DNA from: Photobacterium sp. TY1-4
GTDB lineage: Bacteria; Pseudomonadota; Gammaproteobacteria; Enterobacterales; Vibrionaceae
Assembly: GCF_025398175.1 (NCBI RefSeq)
Contig: NZ_CP099735.1
Span: 372,001-436,000 of the forward strand
DNA length: 64,000 bases
Direction of reading: 5' to 3'
Shown here: positions 1-9,748 of the stretch, one piece after another
Layout of the letters: each line of letters opens with the position of its first letter
How positions within the stretch are numbered: the stretch's first letter is position 1
Position numbers and translations under genes: made by a program
The notes under the pieces: generated by a model
Seen by the model: the letters and a program-made list of their open reading frames with translations, nothing else
What the model was told of the DNA's origin: nothing
The model's database searches: none

Positions 1-143
1 TCAGGACTGCCGCCCAGGAAAATCAGGTGGAAGCTATATTGCGGTAAACCCTGAATGATTTGATGGACCCAGCTGGAAACACCGCCTCGTACATACGGAT
101 AGGTGCCTTCCAGTAACAGACAGATATCGACATCCTTGCTCAT
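1..143 (-). CDS. pelF: PelF glycosyltransferase, N-terminal fragment
   Basis: Only the first 47 codons lie in the window; the rest runs off the left edge. The protein starts MSKDVDICLLLEGTYPYVRG, the usual N-terminus of PelF, the cytoplasmic GT4-type glycosyltransferase that polymerises Pel polysaccharide from UDP-sugars. Its ATG overlaps the TGA stop of pelE, so the two are translationally coupled. Identification rests on this short N-terminus plus the intact pelA-E upstream. Confidence 0.88.
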   Translation of the reverse strand, partial: MSKDVDICLLLEGTYPYVRGGVSSWVHQIIQGLPQYSFHLIFLGGSP

Positions 144-1111
144 AGCCAATGCTCCTTAATCTGGCTTAACGACTCCCCCTGTTGCTCCGGGAAATAGGCA
201 ACATATTCACGTACCTTGTCGTAGTCTTTGGCACGATAGGCCGCTTCAGCCAAGTAAGGGGCGACTTGTTTGACCCGTATTCCATGCTCAATGGCGTAGC
301 TCAGGTAGGGAACGGCCTCTGCCGGTCTGTGTTGTGCCAACAATACCCGGCCAAGTAGTAAACTGTTCGAAGCCCGTTGCTTATCCTGAACAGACAAGTT
401 GAGATAGTGCTCGGCTTGCTTCAAATAGTGTTTCTTCAAAATGCCTTCAGCAATCCCGAGATAACAGAGCTCCCAGTACTGTTGCGCGATCTCAAAGGCA
501 GTGTCAGGCTGTCGGAGCTGCTCATACTGCTTCTTGTTGCTGGCGATCATTTCGTTGATCTGATTCTCGATCCCCTCCAGGGCTGCATACGCAAGCAGGC
601 GGATATCATCCGAGAGATCTTTCAGGGCGAGTTGAAGCAGCGGGACTGACTGTTGCCGGGGGAGATGACAAATGGCGGCAACCGCCAAAGAGCGTTGGCC
701 CGGATCATCATTGTGGACCAGAATGTCCCGAAGAGCGCCGGAGCCGAACGGGTTCTCGGTCAAAATATCCCCGGGGCTTTGGGGTAAACTTAAGGACTCA
801 CTCGGCTGCCAGCTGACTCGGTGCTGTTGTCGGGGAAAATGCAAAGCCAGCAGCAGGGCACCCGCTGTGCCGATCATCCCAATGACCGGCAGGAGAAAGT
901 TAAACCCGAACAAGAAAGTGATCGTCCCGGCCAGTGGAAATCGATAATGACTTGGCAGGAATTTCCAACTCGCGATGGTACAGCTGATGCAGGCTAGCGT
1001 ATGTGCTGCCGCGAGTGACATCCAGGTGGTGGCCACCCAGTTCTCCCCGGAGAGCAGGTAAACACAATAACTCTCAAGAACGGCTGCTTGAATGAATAGC
1101 CAGATTTTCAT
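140..1111 (-). CDS. pelE: PelE inner-membrane TPR protein
   Basis: Inner-membrane component of the Pel synthase complex, thought to bridge PelD and PelF. The 323-residue product has two N-terminal hydrophobic segments (about residues 5-30 and 45-90) and then a soluble TPR-like helical repeat region, as in Pseudomonas PelE (about 330 aa). The start chosen is ATG 1111 (MKIWLF), which has GGAG six bases upstream. In-frame ATGs at 1123 and 1129 are alternatives. The start overlaps the 3' end of pelD and the stop overlaps pelF. Confidence 0.85.
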   Translation of the reverse strand: MKIWLFIQAAVLESYCVYLLSGENWVATTWMSLAAAHTLACISCTIASWKFLPSHYRFPLAGTITFLFGFNFLLPVIGMIGTAGALLLALHFPRQQHRVSWQPSESLSLPQSPGDILTENPFGSGALRDILVHNDDPGQRSLAVAAICHLPRQQSVPLLQLALKDLSDDIRLLAYAALEGIENQINEMIASNKKQYEQLRQPDTAFEIAQQYWELCYLGIAEGILKKHYLKQAEHYLNLSVQDKQRASNSLLLGRVLLAQHRPAEAVPYLSYAIEHGIRVKQVAPYLAEAAYRAKDYDKVREYVAYFPEQQGESLSQIKEHWL

Positions 1112-2417
1112 CGAACGCTCCATATTCATAGACCAGGGTCTTGATTTGAGAGAGATCCTTCGCGACGGAGAGCGGCCCCTGAATGCCGAAGTCTGACGGT
1201 GTTGTACCGGCATTGAGGCCGAATAACTGTTCAACCCGGTTAATATAGTGCTGTGCATCTGCTTTGGTGGTGAGCGGCAAGAGTACAAGCAATGCAGGTT
1301 CGCCCTGCGGTGTTTGACTGGTCCAGTAAATATCCGCTCCGCGGCGGTGATTGACAATCGCTTCCAGGCGTTTTTTCTGGAGTGCATTGGAGGTGTTGTA
1401 CACAACCAGGTGGCTGTCGACACCGTATTGGTGGTGGTTCCGCTCAGCTTGGCTCAGATAGCTGAGGAACAGGTCCATTTGTTGCGGTTGAATCAACGGC
1501 GTCACGATGGCGTCGCTGATCAAATTGGCAGCATGGCTGGCAACCAGCGAGAGCAGGGCGTTATTGGCAGGTGTCTGCAAGAAGAATTTCGCGCTTTCGG
1601 CAACCACAATGGCCTGCAGGTTCTTTTGTGTATCCAACAGCGGGATACACAGCTGGTAGCGGGACGGATTTTCGTGATGTGTGGCCAGTTTAGCCACGGA
1701 TAACAACAGACGCTGCTTCATCATGTCCTGCAACATGGGATCGGCCTCATCCAGGTGATGATCATCACCAATGATCGCTTGCGGTGTCGGATTGATTTTG
1801 TTGCCGGTGACTTGGTAAATCCCCGCAACTTCCAGCCCACCGATTTCAGCCAACAAATTCAGCAGGGGATGGCCGATGTGATCCAGACGATTTGAGCTGT
1901 ACGCGGTCGCAATTTTATGCAAAGCGCTGATACTGGCGCGCAGGCTCACCGTCTGGCCGGCCGAGCGTTGCTCCAGTTGGTCGTGAGACACTTTCAGTAA
2001 ATGGTAGTTTTGCGTAAAGCTTTCGAGTTTTTGCCGCATGTACTGGTGATCCAGGATATGTTTCTGGTTAATCGCTTGCCAGTAATCATGAAATTCACCG
2101 GCAATCATGGCGGTTAAGACCATCCCGACGGCCATCGGCAGGGGATACAACGCCAGCATGTCATTGGCATTCATTACACTGGCAAGGCCGACTGTAATGA
2201 GGAGCGAACAAGAGAAGCCTTTGGCAAAGCCATAGCGAAGGGCCACCAGCAACGGGCCAAACAACGGCCAGAAGAAGTGTTGCTCCTGAGTCGTCGAGGT
2301 GAGCGCGTCTGAGTGAAGCCAGAGATAAATGGCGATAGCCGAGATAATCAATGTCTCTAGCCAGGCTGCCCCGTCTTGTTTGAATCCGGAAATAATCCGG
2401 TTGCGCAATGTGTTCAT
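1074..2417 (-). CDS. pelD: PelD c-di-GMP receptor
   Basis: Inner-membrane c-di-GMP receptor that activates Pel synthesis after translation. The 447-aa protein has four N-terminal membrane segments (about residues 20-110), a short helical linker, a GAF domain (about 150-300) and a degenerate GGDEF domain (about 310-430). An RGAD sequence in the GGDEF part fits the RxxD inhibitory-site motif used for c-di-GMP binding. No GGDEF catalytic signature is visible, so it is a receptor and not a cyclase. It lies between pelC and pelE. Confidence 0.9.
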   Translation of the reverse strand: MNTLRNRIISGFKQDGAAWLETLIISAIAIYLWLHSDALTSTTQEQHFFWPLFGPLLVALRYGFAKGFSCSLLITVGLASVMNANDMLALYPLPMAVGMVLTAMIAGEFHDYWQAINQKHILDHQYMRQKLESFTQNYHLLKVSHDQLEQRSAGQTVSLRASISALHKIATAYSSNRLDHIGHPLLNLLAEIGGLEVAGIYQVTGNKINPTPQAIIGDDHHLDEADPMLQDMMKQRLLLSVAKLATHHENPSRYQLCIPLLDTQKNLQAIVVAESAKFFLQTPANNALLSLVASHAANLISDAIVTPLIQPQQMDLFLSYLSQAERNHHQYGVDSHLVVYNTSNALQKKRLEAIVNHRRGADIYWTSQTPQGEPALLVLLPLTTKADAQHYINRVEQLFGLNAGTTPSDFGIQGPLSVAKDLSQIKTLVYEYGAFDENLAIHSSSRS

Positions 2418-2447
2418 TGGCAGATTCCGTTCTCGTGAATCGAATTG

Positions 2448-2966
2448 TTACTGTTTCTCGATATTCAGGCCGTCCAGCAGCTCTTCAATGACCATTTGGC
2501 CTGTGCCGCTGACACTTTCCCGGCCCCAGCCGCTGCGTGTCCCTGTTGCACGCCAGTGAGTTGCCTGGCTGCGGGCAGATTGCACTTCCAGCGTGATGCC
2601 AACAGCCGGTTCACCATCCAAACCACTTTTATAATGCCACTCTTCAACCGATCCGGTGATCACGTAGTCCACGTTTTGGGTCGCCAGCCAGGCCTGGGCA
2701 TTCTTTCGCTTCGCATTGCTGTCCAGGATGCTGGCAAGATCCTTGATGTCACTGGCCGGATAGATTCGGGCGTTAATTCCTTTGGCATACAGCTGCGCAC
2801 TGAGGATTTGCTCTGCTTTTTCAGCTGCCATCGGGGTATTGGAATGATTGACCATCGGCATAATCACCCAGCGGCTATTGGCTGAAAAAGTCGGACTGTC
2901 GGGTACCTGATAGCTGGTGCAGGCGCCCAGGGTCAACGCTGATAGTAGAAACCATGTCTTTTTCAT
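2448..2966 (-). CDS. pelC: PelC outer-membrane lipoprotein
   Basis: A 172-aa lipoprotein, the same length as Pseudomonas PelC. It has a signal peptide and lipobox (LTLGAC, Cys at about residue 16). PelC forms a dodecameric funnel on the periplasmic face of the outer membrane and guides Pel to the PelB pore. The gene sits 12 bp after pelB and 30 bp before pelD on the same strand. Confidence 0.88.
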   Translation of the reverse strand: MKKTWFLLSALTLGACTSYQVPDSPTFSANSRWVIMPMVNHSNTPMAAEKAEQILSAQLYAKGINARIYPASDIKDLASILDSNAKRKNAQAWLATQNVDYVITGSVEEWHYKSGLDGEPAVGITLEVQSARSQATHWRATGTRSGWGRESVSGTGQMVIEELLDGLNIEKQ

Positions 2967-2978
2967 ATGCTTATCCCT

Positions 2979-5900
2979 TTAAAAACTATAGAAGTATCCC
3001 AGTGACAGTTTCAATGATTGATCGCCGTTTCGATCCTGGCTCTGCCAGTCGGCAGAGAAATACAGTTCATCATTGCCGATCACGCGCCAGCCGAGTGCTG
3101 CGGTGACGGCGATATCCGGCCGATTGGTAGACATGTTGTAACCGACTGAAGTGTCCAGCCAGTAGCGGGGCGAGGGCACGATGGGGCCGGGCTGCCCGGG
3201 AGTGCCATGCCACAGATGCTGACCAATCGCGATTCGCTGATATTCGTCATCAATAAAGTCCCCGCTGACCAGTGGCGCAGGCCCCTGATGGTGGGTGTTG
3301 ATGCTATTGAGCGGCTCATTGCTCAAGTTGACGTCCTGCATACTGAAACTGGCATAGATCTGCCAAGCCGGGTCATTAAAAAACAGTTGCTCGGCTGCCC
3401 GCAGATTCAAATCCCATCCTTGGCCAATATCATCGCCATATCGGGTCGACAGATCATGCCAGTTCCACTGGAGTGACAGGGACTCCCGGGGAGTCGGCTG
3501 ATAGCTGACACTGAATCCCGCGGTGTTATCTTCCCCGGTCAGGGTCAGCAGCTGGCTGGCTTCAATCGCTTGCTGGATCCCCAACTGTAACGACATGTCC
3601 CAGTATTGATTGAGTGAGCGCAGATAGCTGGTCGAGAGCCCCAGACGCTGATCGCCCAATCCGTCAGCGATATCGAATCCGAGCGACCAACGGGCCTCCG
3701 GCAGCCGGTATTGCAGCTCGCCCCGAAGCCGGGTTTCATCTTTCATGTCGATACCCGCGAGCAGCGTTGGCGTGGCCGCGTGCTGGAAGTCGGCGCCCAA
3801 TCGCCAGTTCCCTTGCTGGTGCGGGGTGTAGTAGTCAAGGCTGTAACGGGAGATGTCCCACTCGGTATTATGCGTTGTCTGGGCTCGGACACTGTGCGTT
3901 TGATCCGGATGTTGTGCAACATGGACCCGGCGTAACTGGCGCTCCGCTTCAGGATCATTCAGTTTGCCGAGGTTCTGCTCCCCGTGTTGCCAGGCTTTGG
4001 CATACTGGCCGGTTAACTGAAGGGCTGTATTTTTATCAGCTTCAGGGATATCGACGGATTGTTCCAGCAGGCTTTCCATCTCCGGGCGGTTTCTTTCCAG
4101 AATTGCGATGGCCATTTGTTGCCAGTCCGGCAGATCATAGCGACTCAGAGCCGTGTGCCGGTGCCAGGCAATCAGGCTGTCAGGTTGCCCGGCCACCAGA
4201 TAATACCGGAACAGATCCTGGGTATGGCGTTGATCCGGGTTCTCCAGCAGCGCTTGTTCCGCCAATTGTTGCGCGGCTTGTTCACCAACAAACAGTGCCA
4301 CCAGTGAATGGTAGGATACGTCGCCTTCTTCAAGCGATAACAGTTCTTCCGTCAGGTGGCTGGCAATGTAGTGGTGCAGGCGACGTGCTTTATCATATTC
4401 CCCCCGGCGCTCCAGCAGTGCCGCGTAGTTGAGCAGCACCGCAACATCAACTTGATCAGAACCTTCATCGTGTAGGAGCAGTTGTTGGTACCAAAGGTCG
4501 GATTCCTCGAGTTGGGCTAGTTGTTGTGCGGCCGTCGCAAAACTCAGCCACAGCGAGCTATTGTCCTGTTGCGAGCGTTTGTAATGGTTATAGAGTGACG
4601 CCATGGCATCGCGGTCGTTGGCTTCGATGGCCAGCCATAGCAGCCCGTTAATGGCTGCGTCATGATACGGCGCCTGTTGCAGGACTTTCCGGTACAGCTT
4701 GGCGGCTTTTTCCCTGTCCTGATTGTCTTTGGCGAGTTGGGCCTGGTACAACAGGACACCAATGTTGCTTGTGAGTGCCGGGTCCTGAGTTGCCATATTG
4801 ACCAAGCGGGCAAAGGTCGGTTGATCCTGATTCTCGCGGGAAGCTTGCATCGCGGCCAGTAAAGGCTCCGCGTTGCCGGAATGCTGGTACAGTTTGACCA
4901 GGTTGTTGATGTCTTCCTGGGATTTCACGGGATCTGTGGTTCTCAGATACCGGTAAACGTCAATGTGCCCGCTGGTCCGGGCGATCAGTTGATGCTGTAC
5001 CTGTTGCGACACGGCGCGATTGCTGGTTTCCCAGGCCAGGGTTGAGACCGATTCCAGGTAGTCGTCATCGGCGTCCAGCCAATTTTTCGGTGTGGTCAGA
5101 ACGGCCAGAGCCTGCTCCGGCTGATGCGTCATAATATAGGCGCTGGCAAATCGCATGGCTTCGGTGGGGGATGGCTGACGAAGCGTCCGCAGTTGCTGCC
5201 ATTGTGCGATCACCTTGGGGTAATCGTTGCGGTAATCATACAAACGCGACTGGTGAACGATCAGTACGTCATCCTTTGGCCGCAGGGCGGATAAGCGCCG
5301 AACACTTTCAATCGCAGCATCGGTCCCCTGGGATTTTTCGAGTGCATTCAGCCAGTCGTTATATTCGACCACGCCGAGCTGGTTGTTTGCAGCCAACTGG
5401 TCGAAATAAACCCCTTCCTGATAAATATCCCCGAGTGCACGCGCTTCGGCAATCCCATCGCGCAGTTGCGCTTCGGTTGGCCCCATGGCCAGCAGACGCT
5501 GACTGAGTTGGGAAGCCAGCTCGATATTGCCCTGCCAGCGGTGGACGTCATGCAACCGGGTCAGGTAGGCGGGGTTGTTGTCTTCTGCTGTCAGTTCTGT
5601 CAACAGGGATGTCGCCAGATCCAGCTGACCGGTGGCGATAGCCAGTTCTGCCGTCGCGGCGGTTAAGCCCTTGCTGGGCAAGCGAGCCATTAATTTCCGG
5701 GACTGTGACAGCGCGGTATCCAGGTTCCCGATCTGGTTTGAGTGATCAATCGTCAGACGGAGAAACGCCGGATCGTCGCTCAGTTGGCCCTGGTAATGCG
5801 TGATGAAATCGCGGCTTTGTTGGGGGCGGCCCGCTGTCAGGTACAGGTTGAGCAACGGGATCGCGGTGTCCATCGTCTCTGCGCTGTCAAAGTCTTCCTG

Positions 5901-6542
5901 CCGTAACCGCAATGAGTTGTCATAGTCCGAGTTTTGCATGGCCAGTGACACCAGTTCCTCGCGGCTGGTCCGGCCGCTCTGCAGATGCGGGGCTAATAAA
6001 TTGTACCCTTTTTGGGTCATCGACAGTGAAATGGCAGTATCGGCCAGATTTCGGGCGAGGTTGGCATCGGGAATATAATCCACGTCATTAATCAGTTGCC
6101 GCAGCCTGGCTTCAATATCAGGCGCGGTACCGGCGGTCGCCTTGGTTTGATAATACTTGTCCTGAAGTAGATTGACGTAGGTAGCAAACAGGGGCCAGTC
6201 GAGGGCGAGATTATCCCGTTCGAGCACAGACTCTGAGACTGAAATGGCTTTGTCCAATTCACCCAGTTGATAGTAGTTTTCGATAATCAGTTTGCTGACG
6301 GTTCGGTTGTCGGGTTCACGGGCCTGGATTTCTTGTAGGAAGGCCAGAGAGACCTGAGGCGAAGTCGTCTGGGTGATCAGCCGGATCAGCATGCTCTGGT
6401 CTGGCGCCAATAGCCATAGCGCCCAGATCGAGGTGAGCGTCAAGATCACTAAAGTACGGCCACTCACCAGATGTAATCCGGTGTTTGACTTACCTGTGTT
6501 GGATGGACGCTTAGGGAATACTGCCATGTGCTTTCTCGCCAT
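2979..6542 (-). CDS. pelB: PelB TPR scaffold and outer-membrane export porin
   Basis: About 1187 aa, close to the length of Pseudomonas PelB (about 1190). It has one N-terminal membrane anchor (about residues 28-45), a long array of TPR-like helices to about residue 800, and a C-terminal beta-barrel (about 880-1187) ending LSLGYFYSF, with terminal Phe as expected for outer-membrane barrels. It docks PelA through the TPRs and exports the polymer. ATG 6542 is used; ATG 6527 has a slightly better purine-rich leader. The gene follows pelA after about 30 bp. Confidence 0.9.
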   Translation of the reverse strand: MARKHMAVFPKRPSNTGKSNTGLHLVSGRTLVILTLTSIWALWLLAPDQSMLIRLITQTTSPQVSLAFLQEIQAREPDNRTVSKLIIENYYQLGELDKAISVSESVLERDNLALDWPLFATYVNLLQDKYYQTKATAGTAPDIEARLRQLINDVDYIPDANLARNLADTAISLSMTQKGYNLLAPHLQSGRTSREELVSLAMQNSDYDNSLRLRQEDFDSAETMDTAIPLLNLYLTAGRPQQSRDFITHYQGQLSDDPAFLRLTIDHSNQIGNLDTALSQSRKLMARLPSKGLTAATAELAIATGQLDLATSLLTELTAEDNNPAYLTRLHDVHRWQGNIELASQLSQRLLAMGPTEAQLRDGIAEARALGDIYQEGVYFDQLAANNQLGVVEYNDWLNALEKSQGTDAAIESVRRLSALRPKDDVLIVHQSRLYDYRNDYPKVIAQWQQLRTLRQPSPTEAMRFASAYIMTHQPEQALAVLTTPKNWLDADDDYLESVSTLAWETSNRAVSQQVQHQLIARTSGHIDVYRYLRTTDPVKSQEDINNLVKLYQHSGNAEPLLAAMQASRENQDQPTFARLVNMATQDPALTSNIGVLLYQAQLAKDNQDREKAAKLYRKVLQQAPYHDAAINGLLWLAIEANDRDAMASLYNHYKRSQQDNSSLWLSFATAAQQLAQLEESDLWYQQLLLHDEGSDQVDVAVLLNYAALLERRGEYDKARRLHHYIASHLTEELLSLEEGDVSYHSLVALFVGEQAAQQLAEQALLENPDQRHTQDLFRYYLVAGQPDSLIAWHRHTALSRYDLPDWQQMAIAILERNRPEMESLLEQSVDIPEADKNTALQLTGQYAKAWQHGEQNLGKLNDPEAERQLRRVHVAQHPDQTHSVRAQTTHNTEWDISRYSLDYYTPHQQGNWRLGADFQHAATPTLLAGIDMKDETRLRGELQYRLPEARWSLGFDIADGLGDQRLGLSTSYLRSLNQYWDMSLQLGIQQAIEASQLLTLTGEDNTAGFSVSYQPTPRESLSLQWNWHDLSTRYGDDIGQGWDLNLRAAEQLFFNDPAWQIYASFSMQDVNLSNEPLNSINTHHQGPAPLVSGDFIDDEYQRIAIGQHLWHGTPGQPGPIVPSPRYWLDTSVGYNMSTNRPDIAVTAALGWRVIGNDELYFSADWQSQDRNGDQSLKLSLGYFYSF

Positions 6543-6573
6543 CAAGTGGGTATATAGATTGCCGATCGTTCAA

Positions 6574-9324
6574 TTAATTCGATTGATGCTTCGTCGGACA
6601 ATGCAGTTCACCGCGGAAGAGTCCGGCTTTGTCACTGGTGTAACGAACGGTGTTCTCAGTTTGTGTTTGATGTAGCGGTTCCTGGCCGGTCAGGCGGCAG
6701 GTCGCGGCATTTGCTAGTTCCAGTTTCAGCGGCATATAACTCTTCAAAGCCCAATGAATCACATCCCCGTCCCGCTGCCATTTCACCAATTGCCCGTTGG
6801 CATTTTTCAAGCGGATGGTGGGGTCGTCTTGCGCGCCCAGCGTCAGCATGCTCCGGGGCTGGGATAAGATGAGATATTTCCCGTCTTCGCCGTCATTCCA
6901 GCCGGCAATCGTACTTTGCTGCATCACAGGAGTGCCTAGCTCATGTGGCAGACGGATACTCTGAACGCCTGAGCTGGTGATCAGCCATTGACCATCCAGG
7001 GTACGGGCAAGGCCGGTTTCGTACAGCGCTTTGGCTCGTGCCGCATACTCACTGAGATATAGCGGTGTGACTTCTTGCTGAATCGCCCAGTCATAGACGT
7101 CTGTGAGCCCCTTAAGCGAGGCCGGATAGGCCCCAGAATACATGTGGTAGTAGATGCTGATACTCTTGAGCCGACGAGGACTGCCCAGCAATTTGAAGGT
7201 TTCAACGGCCCGGCTATAGCCGTCAAAATGCTCGGTCCATAAATTGGTATACAGATTCTCATTGAGCACCGGGGCATACACATGAACGGCTGAGGGGTAC
7301 CAGGCAATGGTTGGCGACACCTGGGTCAAACTCTGATTGCCGCGAACGACATAGGTATTTCCGCCATTCACATTGAGAACGTTCGCCTGTTCGGCAATCG
7401 CCAGGGTTTTCTCGTCGGGATCTGCCCGGCCGGACCATAATATCAACTTGGCTTTTTTGCCTTTCGGGGCGAGTCGCTGGTTGATGTAGTTGATACTGCC
7501 GATGATCTCCTTACGATAGTCGACTTCATAGCCGGGAATGGGCAAGTGATCGCCGTATTGTTTCTCTTCGACACTCACGGTGTCATCCCAGAAAAACGGG
7601 TGGCTGAAGGTATGTGACGCAATTTCGATATTCGGCAGGGCGAAAATCTGTCGCGCGATCGCTTCCAGCTCAGCACTTTTTTTCGGGTACAAGCCGTCTT
7701 TACCGACTTCACCTTCAATCACCGACACGGTTTGCGGGATGGCATAGGCTTTAAACACATGCTCCATCAGGACTTCAGCCGTGTAAGGCTTGCCGGGAAA
7801 CCAGGCAATCGAGGGAAAGCCATCGCCATCGACATGGCTGGTCAACACCCGCCGTCCGGTTTCCGTGGTCACATCGGCGGCTGGAATCGGGGGTAAATTC
7901 AGGGTTTCATCGATAAGACGGAACGGATCGATGTACCAAGCTTCTTTGCTGTTGGCCAGCATGGTCACGGGCAGCGGCAACAGGGCAGCGCCGCCCCAGG
8001 CAGCTTTAAACAACAGGCCGGCGGCTTGCTCTGTTTGATCCTGAGCGAGAATCAGCGGCTGAACTTCGGGCTTGATACTGACCCATTTGGGATAGGTTTC
8101 AAACTGGCTAAAACGCAGCGGGTAGTTTTCGCTCAGCCACTCCTGGCCTCGGGTGATCGTCACTTGACGATTTAACTCGCCGGTTTCCCGCAGGCCCAGT
8201 TGGCTTCGGAGAGACGCCAGGGTCGGCAGGGCTTTCAAAAACAGGACGGGCCGCTGACCGAGATGCTGTGCGAGCCAGATTTGCAAGCGGGGATTGCGGT
8301 TGTACGCACTTTCTTCCAGCCACGCAACGATCCCGGCATAGCGGTTGATGTCGAGGCGATCGAAGTTCACGGTATTAATGTCCCGGCAGTCAGGGACATA
8401 GCCTTTATATTCCAGTGGCATGGCGATCATCCGATGGCACAGCGAGCGATTGAACGCTGCTTCTGAGCCATCAAATAAACCGAGTACCCGCTTGGCGACA
8501 GGCACGATGGTGCTGACCCCGAACTCATACAGCATACCGTCGCTGATATACGGGGTGTAGCCTTCTTGAAGCAGGCGCTTGGCTGCGGCTTTCTGCGCTT
8601 CTCGATCCTGGCCCGGAATATAGTCAATGACAATCACTTCCAGCCCAAGAGATTTGACTTGAGCGAGTTGGTTGCTCAGCCATTCGCTATCCGTTTCGCT
8701 CATGTCATGGTAACTGTCATCGACCGGGTGGTAGCCGTGATAGAGCGACTCGGCGACGACGGCATGTACGGGGGTTTTCAACTGGGGCAAGATTTCAAAC
8801 CCGCGGTTGAGAATGAGACCGGGGTTTGTCTCCAGCTCGGATAATGCAGTGATGATCTGCGTCAATGCCTGCTGTTGGGCTGACTGGGATGCTTCATTTT
8901 TGGCAAATAAATAATAGCTATCGAGCGTGTCAAGAAACAGGCCGTCAAACCCTTTTGCCAGGTGGTCACGGGCGGTATCGAGCAGATGGGACTGCCAGGC
9001 TTCAGCGGTCAAATCCATCGCGTAGCTTTGCCAATTGGTATTTCGGGTCGGGGATGAACTGCGCAAGGGCTCCGGGAGCATTTTACCGTCATATTCTCCC
9101 ACACTCAGATAGGCAAAAACCTGGGTGCCGGCTTCGTGGAGGGTCTCAATTTGTCGCTCGGTGATCAGCGCAGGACTGACGACGGCACGATCGTAGCTCA
9201 TCAGCTCCCGGACGGAGTCAATGGTGTTGTAGTAGAACACAACGGATGAGGTGTGCTGGTTTGATGCTATTGCCGGGGTGAACATGTTCGGTAACAACAT
9301 CAGTGCCCAGATGAATAAACGCAT
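6574..9324 (-). CDS. pelA: PelA periplasmic hydrolase-deacetylase
   Basis: 916 aa with a signal peptide (about 1-20). The N-terminal half is a GH114-like TIM barrel (about 25-270) that hydrolyses Pel. A reductase-like middle section follows, then a CE4-type polysaccharide deacetylase (about 500-780). The deacetylase metal ligands are visible as HVDGDGF and SHTFSHPFF (the HxxxH pair). Deacetylation makes the polymer cationic for export. This is the first gene of the pel operon. Confidence 0.92.
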   Translation of the reverse strand: MRLFIWALMLLPNMFTPAIASNQHTSSVVFYYNTIDSVRELMSYDRAVVSPALITERQIETLHEAGTQVFAYLSVGEYDGKMLPEPLRSSSPTRNTNWQSYAMDLTAEAWQSHLLDTARDHLAKGFDGLFLDTLDSYYLFAKNEASQSAQQQALTQIITALSELETNPGLILNRGFEILPQLKTPVHAVVAESLYHGYHPVDDSYHDMSETDSEWLSNQLAQVKSLGLEVIVIDYIPGQDREAQKAAAKRLLQEGYTPYISDGMLYEFGVSTIVPVAKRVLGLFDGSEAAFNRSLCHRMIAMPLEYKGYVPDCRDINTVNFDRLDINRYAGIVAWLEESAYNRNPRLQIWLAQHLGQRPVLFLKALPTLASLRSQLGLRETGELNRQVTITRGQEWLSENYPLRFSQFETYPKWVSIKPEVQPLILAQDQTEQAAGLLFKAAWGGAALLPLPVTMLANSKEAWYIDPFRLIDETLNLPPIPAADVTTETGRRVLTSHVDGDGFPSIAWFPGKPYTAEVLMEHVFKAYAIPQTVSVIEGEVGKDGLYPKKSAELEAIARQIFALPNIEIASHTFSHPFFWDDTVSVEEKQYGDHLPIPGYEVDYRKEIIGSINYINQRLAPKGKKAKLILWSGRADPDEKTLAIAEQANVLNVNGGNTYVVRGNQSLTQVSPTIAWYPSAVHVYAPVLNENLYTNLWTEHFDGYSRAVETFKLLGSPRRLKSISIYYHMYSGAYPASLKGLTDVYDWAIQQEVTPLYLSEYAARAKALYETGLARTLDGQWLITSSGVQSIRLPHELGTPVMQQSTIAGWNDGEDGKYLILSQPRSMLTLGAQDDPTIRLKNANGQLVKWQRDGDVIHWALKSYMPLKLELANAATCRLTGQEPLHQTQTENTVRYTSDKAGLFRGELHCPTKHQSN

Positions 9325-9584
9325 GACGCAGCTCCTCTGCCAAAGCCTGTCGGCTTATGCGACCGCACTAATATACCTATCTTCTTAAATCTTAGACTTA
9401 GGTGATGTTTTTGTTTGAATTTTTTTATCCAGACAATTTATCACCATGCAAATAATCCTAGTTCAGTCCGATGTCGCTGCAATCGATGGAATAAAAATTC
9501 ATCAAATAGTATTAGGGCGATGGGGAATCACTGATTTGGCATGGTTCAAGAGTATTGGGAGCAAGATCGGTTCACTGTTTTTCT
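9325..9584. other. Divergent intergenic region, pelA side
   Basis: About 260 bp upstream of pelA, between it and the operator array. It is AT-rich near 9380-9430 and should hold the pel promoter, but no convincing -35/-10 pair, FleQ or VpsT site could be assigned by eye. No coding sequence is supported here. Confidence 0.4.
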
Positions 9585-9736
9585 TTGTACAGCAGCGTTT
9601 TGTACAACAGTTCACTTGTGCAAGAACGGCCTTGTGCAGCAGCGCCTTTGAACCAGAATTACCTTGTACAAAATTAGATCTTGTATAGCACTGCTTGATG
9701 CGCTAACTTTTGTTGTACAGGTTTTAGTTTTGTACA
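9585..9736 (+). promoter_or_regulatory. Phased TTGtaCA operator array, LitR/CarH type
   Basis: TTGTACA-like units begin at 9585, 9600, 9616, 9632, 9664, 9681, 9713 and 9730, with weaker TTG-starting units near 9648 and 9695, so the period is 15-18 bp. Five units contain exact TGTACA, two have TGTGCA and one TGTATA. TGTACA half-sites are the known recognition sequence of LitR/CarH-family MerR regulators, and a LitR-like gene is the second gene downstream. The last unit ends 12 bp before the first start codon, so bound protein would cover the promoter. Confidence 0.75.
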
Positions 9737-9748
9737 AGGTGGTGGATG

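Noticed and set aside
3614..4432. 272-codon open frame on the plus strand
   Set aside because: It is antisense to pelB, has the composition of a shadow frame and no ribosome site.
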